41,225 nt of DNA, taken from positions 1 through 41,225 of the forward strand of contig USBN01000009.1 of assembly GCA_900552935.1 (NCBI GenBank), in the 5' to 3' direction. The position numbers were made by a program, and so were the translations under genes. The DNA is from an uncultured Coriobacteriaceae bacterium. Lineage in GTDB: Bacteria > Actinomycetota > Coriobacteriia > Coriobacteriales > Atopobiaceae. The notes beneath the pieces are model-generated. The model saw only the letters and a program-made list of their open reading frames with translations, made no database searches and was not told the DNA's origin. Below are positions 1 through 6,711 of this stretch, in pieces (positions within the stretch are counted from its first letter, which is position 1; each line of letters starts with the position of its first letter).

Positions 1-334
1 AGGACGTCGCTGACCAACGAGGGGCATTTGCGTGCCGGGAGGGCCCCGTCACCCGAGTGGTGGCGGGGCCCTCTTTCTATACGGGCTTGCTGTTCTGCCG
101 GCCCGCCTCGCGCAATCTCTTGGTTGGCCCCTCTTCTGCCCCTTTAGGCGCTTTTTTATTCCTATTGTTGGGCCTATCGTCATCATGTTCTTTCGTGGCC
201 TTTTGGATCGCTTCAAGTTTTCTGAGCTCATCTATTTGCCGTCTTGCTGTTAATCATGGCTGTTGCCCGTGGTCATTCTAGATGAGCCCTAGAACGACAC
301 AGGAGCCTACTCCTGCGACGCAGCACCATATCAT
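1..334. other. No recognisable gene; tail of an upstream transcription unit
   Basis: The stretch begins with a strong terminator (39-77, listed separately), so the first bases probably belong to the 3' end of a gene lying before the window; too little is present to name it. From about 80 to 334 the base composition is less GC-rich than the surrounding genes. Short open frames exist on both strands, but none has a ribosome binding site or a recognisable product. A small hairpin (CAGGAG-CCTA-CTCCTG) lies near 300-315. Confidence 0.5.
39..77 (+). terminator. Rho-independent terminator
   Basis: GAGGGCCCCGTCAC (39-52) pairs with GTGGCGGGGCCCTC (60-73) as a 14-bp stem with one G-U pair and a 7-base loop, followed by TTTC. 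It would end a plus-strand transcript entering from outside the window. Confidence 0.8.
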
Positions 335-636
335 TTAGCGTGTCTCGTTGGCCATGAGCAGTACTATCGCCGAAGTTACCAGTGGCATAACGTTTGCCCG
401 GAGTCGGCCGCCGTGGATGCGAGGATGGATAGCATGGGCGTGCCTGCGATCCAAAGATTGCTGATCATGAATTGACCGCCGCCCGAGAGGTAGGTAAAGC
501 CCAGCAGGGTGCTCATCCATGGGGTCATTCCCGCCTTGGCGGCTAATACGCCGCAGGCCAAACCAACGGTGACATAGGAGAGCATGAGTGGCCATGCGGC
601 TTCAAATGCGGTTGTGACCGCGCCTTTGTCTCTCAT
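335..636 (-). pseudogene. AzlC-family permease remnant (truncated)
   Basis: From an ATG at 636, minus strand, 86 codons read as the N-terminal part of an AzlC-type branched-chain amino acid permease subunit: AFEAAWPLMLSYVTVGLACG, then AGMTPWMSTLLGFTYLSGGG and QFMISNLWIAGTPMLSILAS. This order and these motifs match the first two to three membrane segments of the family. The frame then stops at 376 after a divergent tail, whereas family members run to about 230 residues. In the next frame, down to 335, a short hydrophobic tail (MPLVTSAIVLLMANETR) resembles a permease C-terminus, so an internal deletion is likely. There is no azlD partner. The RBS is weak (GAAAGAAC). It is divergent from the LacI-family gene. 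The family call is fairly sure; the exact deletion junction is not. Confidence 0.65.
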
Positions 637-895
637 GCTGTTCTTTCGGTTTTGGATGTGTGCCTGCGTCTTTGACGGGATACCTCGAGATCGAACGCTT
701 TGCAGGACTTTAAACGCACCATCGGCATGTGTGGAGGCTCCGGATGCCGAAATTAATGAACAGCTAACGAATTGTTGGTCGCTAAGCTTCACAATGATTT
801 GATACTGATTCTGCTGGTTTAGGTTCGAACGCTCTTGGGGTTCGCGACGGCAGAGGCCGTGCGTTGCGGCGCGTGCGCGCGGGTTTGGAGGACGC

Positions 896-1912
896 ATGGA
901 AGGTACGAGGATCACCGTAAAGGATATCGCGCAAATGGCCGGCGTTTCGGTTGCGACGGTGTCTCGTGTAATCAACCAAAATGGTAGGTTCTCAGCTGAG
1001 ACCGAGCGCCGCGTGCGCAAGATCATCGAAGAGTATGACTACCAGCCTAATCAGCTGGCCAAGGGCCTGCGCCAGAGGCATAACTCCGCGGTTGGCATCA
1101 TCGTCCCCAATATCGCCAACGAGTTCTTCTCGTCAATGATTCTTGCGATGCAGACGAAGCTGTTCGAGAGCGGCTACGCCACCATGATTTACAACACGAA
1201 CGCTTCTCTTGATCTCGAGAGGCAGTGTCAGGCGCTGCTCGCGGCTCAAAGCGTCTCGGGAGTTATCGCCGTAAACAGCCTGGATGATGTGCGCGCGGCT
1301 CTCAAGAGATCCGTCCCTACGGTCTACGTAGATCGCTTTGTGAACAAGGGAGCGGATGCCGGCAAGGTCGCATGCATTTCGTCTGACAACGAGCGAAGCG
1401 GACGACTCGCGGCATGCGAGCTACTGAGTGGTGGATGCGTCAGTCCGGCGTTGATTCAGGCGCGCGAGGACTCTCCCATCACCAAGATTCGTACACAGGG
1501 CTTTGTTGATGAGTTGCGAGCAGCTGGTGTGGAGCTGAGGCCCGAGCTAGTGCGATCGTCCGCCGTGACTTCGTTCGACCGAGGCTATGAGCTTATGTGT
1601 GACCTTATTGGCTCCGGGCACAAATTCGATGGCGTGTTCTGCCAGGCGGACTGGCTGGCGATGGGTGCCCTTGAGGCGTTGCGTGGACGGGGCATGAGCG
1701 TCCCCGCTGATGTTTGCGTTGTTGGACATGACGATATCTCGATTGCTCGCTTTGGACGGCCTCCTCTGACGACGATTCGCCAGGAGCCGCGTGTTCTCGG
1801 GGAGAAGGCGGCGGCTGCTCTTCTCGGGATGATGAATGACGAGACGCCGGACCAGCTGGTTACGTATGTTCCGGTCGAGATTGTCCGGAGAGAATCGACG
1901 CAGCGGGCATAG
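896..1912 (+). CDS. LacI-family transcriptional regulator
   Basis: A 338-residue DNA-binding regulator of normal LacI/GalR length. Residues about 6-30 form the helix-turn-helix and hinge (TVKDIAQMAGVSVATVSRVI). A periplasmic-binding-protein-like sensor domain follows from about residue 63 (VGIIVPNIANEFFSSMILAM) to the end and includes the usual VVGHDDISIARF and LTTIRQEP segments. TGGAGGA lies 3 bases before the ATG. The family generally binds a sugar or sugar-phosphate effector and represses nearby catabolic genes. The next gene is an allulose-6-phosphate-type epimerase, and the space between them holds several LacI-type palindromes (AGTAAAC-GTTTACT), so that gene is the likely target. The effector is not readable from sequence. 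The gene is divergent from the broken azlC remnant. Confidence 0.93.
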   Translation: MEGTRITVKDIAQMAGVSVATVSRVINQNGRFSAETERRVRKIIEEYDYQPNQLAKGLRQRHNSAVGIIVPNIANEFFSSMILAMQTKLFESGYATMIYNTNASLDLERQCQALLAAQSVSGVIAVNSLDDVRAALKRSVPTVYVDRFVNKGADAGKVACISSDNERSGRLAACELLSGGCVSPALIQAREDSPITKIRTQGFVDELRAAGVELRPELVRSSAVTSFDRGYELMCDLIGSGHKFDGVFCQADWLAMGALEALRGRGMSVPADVCVVGHDDISIARFGRPPLTTIRQEPRVLGEKAAAALLGMMNDETPDQLVTYVPVEIVRRESTQRA

Positions 1913-2139
1913 GTGCGGGTTGGTGCGGCTTTGCGGCGAGCGCGTATAAACACAGGTGCGGGTTGCCGCGACTATGGCATCGGGTGCGCGTAAGCGCGGG
2001 CTAGCGTTACCGAAGTGCTTGGCGTGTGTGGGTGTGGACTGGCGCGGCTTTAGCGCCGAGCGCGCATGAGCATGAGCGGGTTGGATTGTGGCACCAGGCG
2101 CTCATAAGTGTGGCGAAGGCATGAGTGAAACCTTATGAG
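1913..2139. repeat. Intergenic spacer with degenerate duplicated segment
   Basis: There is no gene here. GCGGCTTTGCGGCGAGCGCG at 1925-1944 recurs as GCGGCTTTAGCGCCGAGCGC at 2044-2063, one base longer, and in each copy a GCGGGTTG segment follows about 20-30 bases later. This looks like an old duplication with a period of about 119 bases. No promoter or terminator is clear. Confidence 0.35.
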
Positions 2140-2166
2140 CGCAAACGTTTACCCAAACGGTTACCC
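2140..2166. promoter_or_regulatory. Putative LacI-type operator pair (distal)
   Basis: Two adjacent sites, GCAAACGTTTAC (2141-2152) and CAAACGGTTACC (2154-2165), share the AAACG(T/G)TTAC core of LacI-family operators and closely resemble the perfect palindrome at 2284-2297. They lie about 210 bases before the epimerase start, a distance compatible with looping or with a distal promoter. That they bind the regulator at 896-1912 is inference. Confidence 0.55.
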
Positions 2167-2230
2167 ACAAATAATGAACCGTTAGCCGGACGATCTTGGC
2201 GACGAGCACGGACGTGTTGGCATGAAGTGA

Positions 2231-2242
2231 GTAAACGATTAC
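2231..2242. promoter_or_regulatory. Putative LacI-type operator (middle)
   Basis: GTAAACGATTAC is an imperfect palindrome that keeps the GTAAACG half of the perfect site 50 bases downstream. It is the third of four related boxes between the LacI-family gene and the epimerase gene. Confidence 0.5.
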
Positions 2243-2283
2243 GCTTTAAGCAGTTGGAAAGTTCTTCGAGCTTGGCTGTCGTG

Positions 2284-2297
2284 AGTAAACGTTTACT
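2284..2297. promoter_or_regulatory. Perfect LacI-type operator palindrome
   Basis: AGTAAACGTTTACT is a perfect 14-base palindrome with the central CG typical of LacI/GalR operators. It is followed at once by TAATAATCT, an AT-rich stretch that could contain a -10 element, so occupancy would be expected to block the epimerase promoter. The RBS and ATG of the epimerase lie about 60-75 bases further on. No convincing -35 hexamer was found. Confidence 0.7.
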
Positions 2298-2370
2298 TAA
2301 TAATCTGCTGTAAACGAACGAAGTGATGCCGACAAGCCATCGACGGAATGTGCGTGAGAAGGAGAGAAGA

Positions 2371-3096
2371 ATGAATAAGCCCCTTATGGCTCCGTCCCTT
2401 ATGTGCATGGACCCGATGAACGTCGCTCGTGATATCAGCGTCATGGACGAGCATTTTGACCTCTATCATGTCGACGTCATGGACTCTCACTTCTGTCCCA
2501 ACATGGCTTTGACGCCGCAGTTTGCCAATACGCTGCACAAGCACAGCTCGCTTCCCATGGATGTCCACCTCATGGTCGAGGACCCTGTGATGTTCACGGA
2601 GATGTTTGAGCTTGGCCCCGATGATTGCTTGTCATACCAGGCAGAGACCGTCGAGCGCAATGCCTTTCGCCTCTATGAGCGCACTCGTCAGCTTGATGTG
2701 AAGTTTGGAATCGTGCTCAGTCCGATGACTCCGCTTTCTGCGATCGAGACAATCTGCGAACGCATCGATATCCTTACGATCATGACAATCGACACGGGCT
2801 TTGCGGGGCAGAAGGTCATTCCGGAGACGCTCGCCAAGATCGAGGCGGCCCGCAAACTTCGCGAGAATCGAGGCTGCCACTTTAAGATTCAGGTTGACGG
2901 CGGAGTTAAGCAGGCCACTTTCAAGACGTTCCAGCAGGCCGGCGCCGACATCCTCATCGTGGGCAACTCGGGCCTGTTCTCGCTCGACCCGAGCCTTCCG
3001 CTTGCTATTGAGAAGTACAAGTTGGCGTTCAGGGCGGAAACGGGCATCGACCTCGACGGTCCAGACGAGCCGGAGTCTCTTCGCTTCTGCGCATGA
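2371..3096 (+). CDS. alsE: D-allulose-6-phosphate 3-epimerase-like (RPE family)
   Basis: A 241-residue TIM-barrel sugar-phosphate epimerase. The opening PSLMCMD is characteristic of AlsE, which interconverts D-allulose 6-phosphate and D-fructose 6-phosphate, rather than of ribulose-phosphate epimerase. Expected metal and acid/base residues are present: H33 and D35 (YHVDVMDSHF), H66 (MDVHLMV) and D176 (QVDGGV). The phosphate-binding end IVGNSGLF is also present. I chose the ATG at 2371 because AAGGAGA lies just upstream; an in-frame upstream ATG has no such site. The gene stands alone under the palindromes at 2140-2297 and is followed by stacked hairpins, so it is probably a single-gene unit controlled by the LacI-family protein. 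Ribulose-phosphate 3-epimerase activity is the main alternative. Confidence 0.85.
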   Translation: MNKPLMAPSLMCMDPMNVARDISVMDEHFDLYHVDVMDSHFCPNMALTPQFANTLHKHSSLPMDVHLMVEDPVMFTEMFELGPDDCLSYQAETVERNAFRLYERTRQLDVKFGIVLSPMTPLSAIETICERIDILTIMTIDTGFAGQKVIPETLAKIEAARKLRENRGCHFKIQVDGGVKQATFKTFQQAGADILIVGNSGLFSLDPSLPLAIEKYKLAFRAETGIDLDGPDEPESLRFCA

Positions 3097-3114
3097 TCTT
3101 CTCGGAATAGATGA

Positions 3115-3192
3115 GCGGCCCGACGTCGGCTATCGTGCTGGCGTCGGGCCGCATTCGTTTCCCGGCGTTCTAGCGCCGGGCCGCATTCGTTT
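3115..3192 (+). terminator. Stacked terminator hairpins with repeated downstream sequence
   Basis: The first stem is GCGGCCCGACG (3115-3125) with CGTCGGGCCGC (3142-3152), followed by ATTCGTTT. A second stem, CCCGGCG (3161-3167) with CGCCGGG (3174-3180), follows at once. GGGCCGCATTCGTTT occurs after both (3146-3160 and 3178-3192), so the tail has been duplicated. They would end the epimerase transcript. T-runs are short. Confidence 0.6.
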
Positions 3193-3331
3193 GCCACCTG
3201 GAGTGGCCGAACGAGTGGCCTACGAAGATAAGGGATTTCGCGATATGGGATTCCAGTTGCCTGTCTCGCTGCGGGGTCGTGGCGTGGTTAAGTGTCCGCA
3301 TGGGAGAGGATAATGGCCAAAAGGAGGCCAT

Positions 3332-4015
3332 ATGATCTACTTCACCTCGGATACGCACTTCGGCCATGAAAATGTTATTAGGTTTGCCGGCCGTCCCTAT
3401 GAGACGGTTGCGCAGATGAACCATGCGCTTGTGGCAAACATTAACGCGCGAGTCCTACCCAGGGATGAGCTGTATATCCTGGGGGATTTTTCGTTTCGGA
3501 CCACGGTTGAGGACGCCAAGGCAATTCGCGAGCAGATCAGGTGCGAGCGCGTCCATCTTATCCCGGGCAATCATGACAAGGATTGGGGCTCAAAGGGGCT
3601 GGCGGGCACATTTGACGTGATGTCGCCAATCTCGCGCCTCAAGGTGAATGGCCATAAATACATCCTTTCGCACTATCCGTTGGTGGATTGGGAGGCTATG
3701 GAGCGCGGCTCGATGATGTTGCACGGACACATTCACAGCCGGGGCTCAGACTACAACGAGTTAAATCGTATGCAGGGCATCTATCGCTATGACGTGGGCA
3801 TGGACGCGAACGGGCTTAGGCCGGTTTCGCTTGAGGAGATTGACGCATGGTTTGCCGGTGTCGAGAACGCGGGCATAGCGCGTTGGCAAAGTTGGGTTGC
3901 GCCCAATCCGGGGCCTGCGCGAGACATCGCGCGGTCTCTGCTCGTCGATGAGTTGGAGAGGGAGTCGGACAGGCATTCGGCGAACGGGAAAGGAGCGGCA
4001 TGGCCGTCTTTGTAA
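3332..4015 (+). CDS. Calcineurin-like metallophosphoesterase
   Basis: A 227-residue member of the calcineurin-like phosphoesterase superfamily. All metal-site motifs are visible in order: SDTHFGH (DxH) at the N-terminus, LGDFSF (GD), PGNHDKDW (GNHD), LSHYP and HGHIHS (GHxH). AAGGAGG lies 4 bases before the ATG. Family members hydrolyse phosphomonoesters or phosphodiesters with two bound metal ions; the substrate here is unknown. Residues after about 175 are outside the core fold and look variable. The 3' end overlaps the next gene, another metallophosphoesterase, by 16 bases, so the two are co-transcribed and probably translationally coupled. No signal peptide is seen, so it is cytoplasmic. 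Confidence 0.88.
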   Translation: MIYFTSDTHFGHENVIRFAGRPYETVAQMNHALVANINARVLPRDELYILGDFSFRTTVEDAKAIREQIRCERVHLIPGNHDKDWGSKGLAGTFDVMSPISRLKVNGHKYILSHYPLVDWEAMERGSMMLHGHIHSRGSDYNELNRMQGIYRYDVGMDANGLRPVSLEEIDAWFAGVENAGIARWQSWVAPNPGPARDIARSLLVDELERESDRHSANGKGAAWPSL

Positions 4016-4719
4016 CGGGAGATATCCACGGTGGATGCGACATGCAGAAGCTCCATGACTGGGATTCGACGGTGGGCGAGTCCCTCGATGCGGATGATTA
4101 CCTCATTGTCGCCGGGGACTTCGGATATCCATGGGATTACTCTCGCGGCGAGTGCGATGAAATCGCCTGGCTCGAGGCGCGCCCCTACAACGTGCTGTTT
4201 GTTGACGGCAACCACGAGCAGTTCGCCCATTGGGAGACGCGTCCGCTTGAGATGTGGCGCGGCGGCCTTACGCAGCGTCTCTCGGAGGACTCGCCGATTC
4301 GCAGGCTTTGTCGTGGTGAACTGTTTGAACTCGGCGGCTCGCGTGTCTTCGTGTTGGGTGGGGCCGCAAGTACGGATATGGACTGGCGCACGCCTGGTAT
4401 TGACTGGTGGCCTCAGGAGCTTCCCTCTGAGGAGGAGCTAGCGCATGCGGATGAGGTGCTTGCGGGTTGTGGCTGGAAAGTTGACTACGTAATCACGCAT
4501 ACATGTTCGAATCGGATGCTGTCACATGCGCTCTACCCGGATAAGACCTGGCAGACTCCGGAGCGCGATCGCTTCACGGGGTATCTCGATACCCTCGAAG
4601 ACCGGCTGTCGTTTAGGCGTTGGTATTTCGGCCACTTCCATCGAGATCGCGACTTGGACGATGCGCATACTGTGCTCTATAACGAGGTGGTGCGCTTGGG
4701 TGACGGCGTGTTCGGGTAG
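4000..4719 (+). CDS. Calcineurin-like metallophosphoesterase (second of pair)
   Basis: 239 residues with the phosphoesterase motifs TGDIHGG, AGDFG, VDGNHEQF, ITHTCSN and FGHFHRD. Here the GNHD box reads GNHE and the last box GHFH, so it belongs to a different subfamily from the neighbour it overlaps by 16 bases; the two are not a recent duplication. The RBS (AAAGGAG) sits inside the end of the previous gene. The protein is soluble with no export signal. Substrate is unknown. Adjacent production suggests linked or sequential hydrolysis steps, but that is inference. Only about 30 bases separate it from the amidase gene downstream. Confidence 0.87.
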   Translation: MAVFVTGDIHGGCDMQKLHDWDSTVGESLDADDYLIVAGDFGYPWDYSRGECDEIAWLEARPYNVLFVDGNHEQFAHWETRPLEMWRGGLTQRLSEDSPIRRLCRGELFELGGSRVFVLGGAASTDMDWRTPGIDWWPQELPSEEELAHADEVLAGCGWKVDYVITHTCSNRMLSHALYPDKTWQTPERDRFTGYLDTLEDRLSFRRWYFGHFHRDRDLDDAHTVLYNEVVRLGDGVFG

Positions 4720-4751
4720 AACTCCACATATATGCGTCGAAGGGAGCTTTA

Positions 4752-5723
4752 ATGTGCACGAGCGTTAGGTTTACCAGCAAGAACGGTTCCATGTATCTCG
4801 GCCGCAATCTCGATTGGAGCTGCGGCTATGGCGAGCGCGTGCGCGTGATGCCCAAGGGGTTTCTCGTGCGTTATCGCTTCCTTGACGATGCGCCTTCTGC
4901 GCACGCGGTAATTGGTATGTGCGTTGACTTCCAGAACCTGCCGATGTTCTTTGATTGCGGCAACGATGCCGGCCTTGCTGTTGCCGGTCTTAACTTCCCC
5001 GGCTTTGCGGAATACGCCGAGGGTCCCGCGGAGACGGGGAGAAACGTCTGCGCCTACGAGTTCCCGATGTGGATCGCCGCGAACTTCTCGAGCGTGAATG
5101 AGGTCGTTGCCGCGCTTGAGGGCACCACGGTCGTCGGCGTGCCTGCGGGCGAGGGGCTCGGCGTCTCTTACCTGCACTGGATCGTGGGAGACGCGACTCG
5201 CAGTATCGTCATCGAATGCCGTGCGGATGGCATGCACGTGCTCGATGATCCCGTTGACGTTCTTGCGAATCAGCCCTCGCTTGAGTGGCACCTCGAGAAC
5301 CTCCGCAGCTATATCACCGCGACGAGCGATGCTCCCGCTCCCGCGAAGTGGCGTCGTGCCGAGCTTGCCCCCTATGGTGCTGGTGCCGGCATGCGTGGAA
5401 TCCCTGGCGACACGTATTCTCCCTCGCGCTTCGTGAAGGCCGCTTTCCTCAATGCCAACTATCCCGATAAAGAGAGCGAACGCGATAACGTCATCCGCAT
5501 GTTTCGTACGCTCGAGGGTGTGGTCATGGTCGAGGGTTCGGCGCGTATGACGAACGGTGACCTGGAGAAGACCCTCTATACCAGCTGCTTCTCTGCCGAG
5601 ACGGGCTGCTATTACTACAACACGTACGAGGACCTTGCGATTCGTTGCGTGAGCCTTGCGGATGCCGAGGGAGCGCCCGTGGATAAGCTCGTTTGTCCGG
5701 ATCCTGTCAGGATTGATGGCTAA
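4752..5723 (+). CDS. Choloylglycine hydrolase / penicillin V acylase family amidase
   Basis: A 323-residue N-terminal-nucleophile hydrolase that cleaves linear amides. The start codon is followed directly by Cys2, the nucleophile exposed when Met is removed (MCTSVRF). R18 and D21 (GRNLDW), N173 (VLANQPSLEW) and R226 (PSRFVKAAF) occupy the positions of conserved bile salt hydrolase active-site residues. Length is normal (about 315-330). In gut actinobacteria such enzymes often deconjugate bile salts, but penicillin V acylases and acyl-homoserine-lactone acylases share this fold, and Trp22 replaces the usual Tyr after GRN(F/L)D. Bile salt hydrolase is therefore likely but not proven. No signal peptide. 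AAGGGAG precedes the start, and the gene is close enough to the phosphoesterase pair to share its transcript. Confidence 0.88.
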   Translation: MCTSVRFTSKNGSMYLGRNLDWSCGYGERVRVMPKGFLVRYRFLDDAPSAHAVIGMCVDFQNLPMFFDCGNDAGLAVAGLNFPGFAEYAEGPAETGRNVCAYEFPMWIAANFSSVNEVVAALEGTTVVGVPAGEGLGVSYLHWIVGDATRSIVIECRADGMHVLDDPVDVLANQPSLEWHLENLRSYITATSDAPAPAKWRRAELAPYGAGAGMRGIPGDTYSPSRFVKAAFLNANYPDKESERDNVIRMFRTLEGVVMVEGSARMTNGDLEKTLYTSCFSAETGCYYYNTYEDLAIRCVSLADAEGAPVDKLVCPDPVRIDG

Positions 5724-5855
5724 GCGCGGTGCTGGGCCGAACGCCTTTCGGGGCGTGGGCGGATCGAACGGGGGAGGCGGGCAAGCTCGTCGTCGTTTCG
5801 ACGAAGGGGTATATTCGCACCTACTTCATTTCTGACCTCGACTATTTGGACGACA

Positions 5856-6563
5856 GTGAGCGTGGACACCGTGATGGATGAGATGGCGGGCACCGTGGCA
5901 CCGGGCGAGATGGGCTTGACGCTTCCCGAGGGGGTTGAGCTTCGCCGCGTCGACGGGCGGCTCACGCTTATGGCGGACGGGATGGAGCTCGCGGAGGACT
6001 TCCGCGAGATGCTTCCGCGCCTGCGTCCCGACCGCCTTGGTCGTGAGCTTCTCGTAAAGGCCGTGCGTGTGCGCGGCGTTGAGGGGATTCGCGTCTTTGA
6101 TGCGACGGCGGGCCTGGGCGAGGATTCGATGCTGCTCGCCGCTGCCGGCTTTTCCGTGACGATGTGCGAGGGTGACCCCGTTATCGCCGCGCTCCTTGCC
6201 GATGGGCTTAGGCGTGCGGTGGATGACCCCGTGTTGTCTGGCATCGTGGGGCGTATGAGTCTCGTTGAGGGCGATTCCATCGAGATTCTCCCCTCGCTTA
6301 CGGAGGCGCCCGACGTGGTCTATCTCGATCCGATGTTCCCGGCGCGCACGAAGAGCGCCGCGGTGAAGAAGAAGTTCCAGCTCTTGCATCGGCTTGAGTC
6401 TCCCTGTGCGGACGAGGCTTCCCTCATGGACGCGGCGTTGGCCGCGCGCCCGCGAAAGATCGTCGTCAAGCGGCCGATTAAGGCACCGGTGCTGGCCGGG
6501 GTTCGCCCGAGCCACAGCATCTCCGGCAAGGCGGTTAGGTATGACGTCATCGTGCCGGCATAG
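5856..6563 (+). CDS. rsmJ: RsmJ-like class I SAM-dependent methyltransferase
   Basis: About 235 residues. VFDATAGLGEDSMLLAAAGF is the SAM-binding motif I in the form found in RsmJ, which methylates guanine 1516 of 16S rRNA. CEGDPVIAALLADGL (motif II), VVYLDPMFPARTKSA (motif IV, here DPMFP) and the ending VVKRP also match RsmJ. The product would act on the small ribosomal subunit in the cytoplasm. The start is uncertain: a GTG at 5856 gives the length quoted, an ATG at 5874 is possible, and no strong ribosome binding site precedes either. About 130 bases separate it from the amidase gene. It is followed by a perfect palindrome (6569-6603). Confidence 0.8.
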   Translation: MSVDTVMDEMAGTVAPGEMGLTLPEGVELRRVDGRLTLMADGMELAEDFREMLPRLRPDRLGRELLVKAVRVRGVEGIRVFDATAGLGEDSMLLAAAGFSVTMCEGDPVIAALLADGLRRAVDDPVLSGIVGRMSLVEGDSIEILPSLTEAPDVVYLDPMFPARTKSAAVKKKFQLLHRLESPCADEASLMDAALAARPRKIVVKRPIKAPVLAGVRPSHSISGKAVRYDVIVPA

Positions 6564-6568
6564 CGCGA

Positions 6569-6603
6569 AAACCTGAAAAAGGGACAGTCCCTTTTTCAGG
6601 TTT
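6569..6603. repeat. Perfect REP-like palindrome / bidirectional hairpin
   Basis: A perfect 16-bp stem (AAACCTGAAAAAGGGA at 6569-6584, TCCCTTTTTCAGGTTT at 6588-6603) with a 3-base loop. The AAAAAGGGAC...GTCCCTTTTT core could act as a terminator on both strands. The shape is like REP palindromes, which are usually multicopy, but no second copy occurs in this window; 9967-9991 shares only the GGGAC...GTCCC core. Confidence 0.8.
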
Positions 6604-6711
6604 GCTGGCCTTCCGTTCGCGCGGGGCGCGCGGCCTCCTGTCGAGTGGGCGGCGCGCGCCCTTTACATAACATGTAGGCTTGTCTTCACGGAAGCGGGAG
6701 AAGGGGAGCTA

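Noticed and set aside
49..231. Minus-strand 60-codon frame with a basic product near the left edge
   Set aside because: It runs into the terminator stem, and no RBS or family resemblance is visible.
5716..5835. Possible 39-codon gene overlapping the amidase stop (starts MAKRGAGPNAF)
   Set aside because: It is Gly/Arg-rich with no RBS of its own and no membrane or domain feature. In another frame the text TKGYIRTYFISDLDYLDD looks protein-like, but has no start codon.
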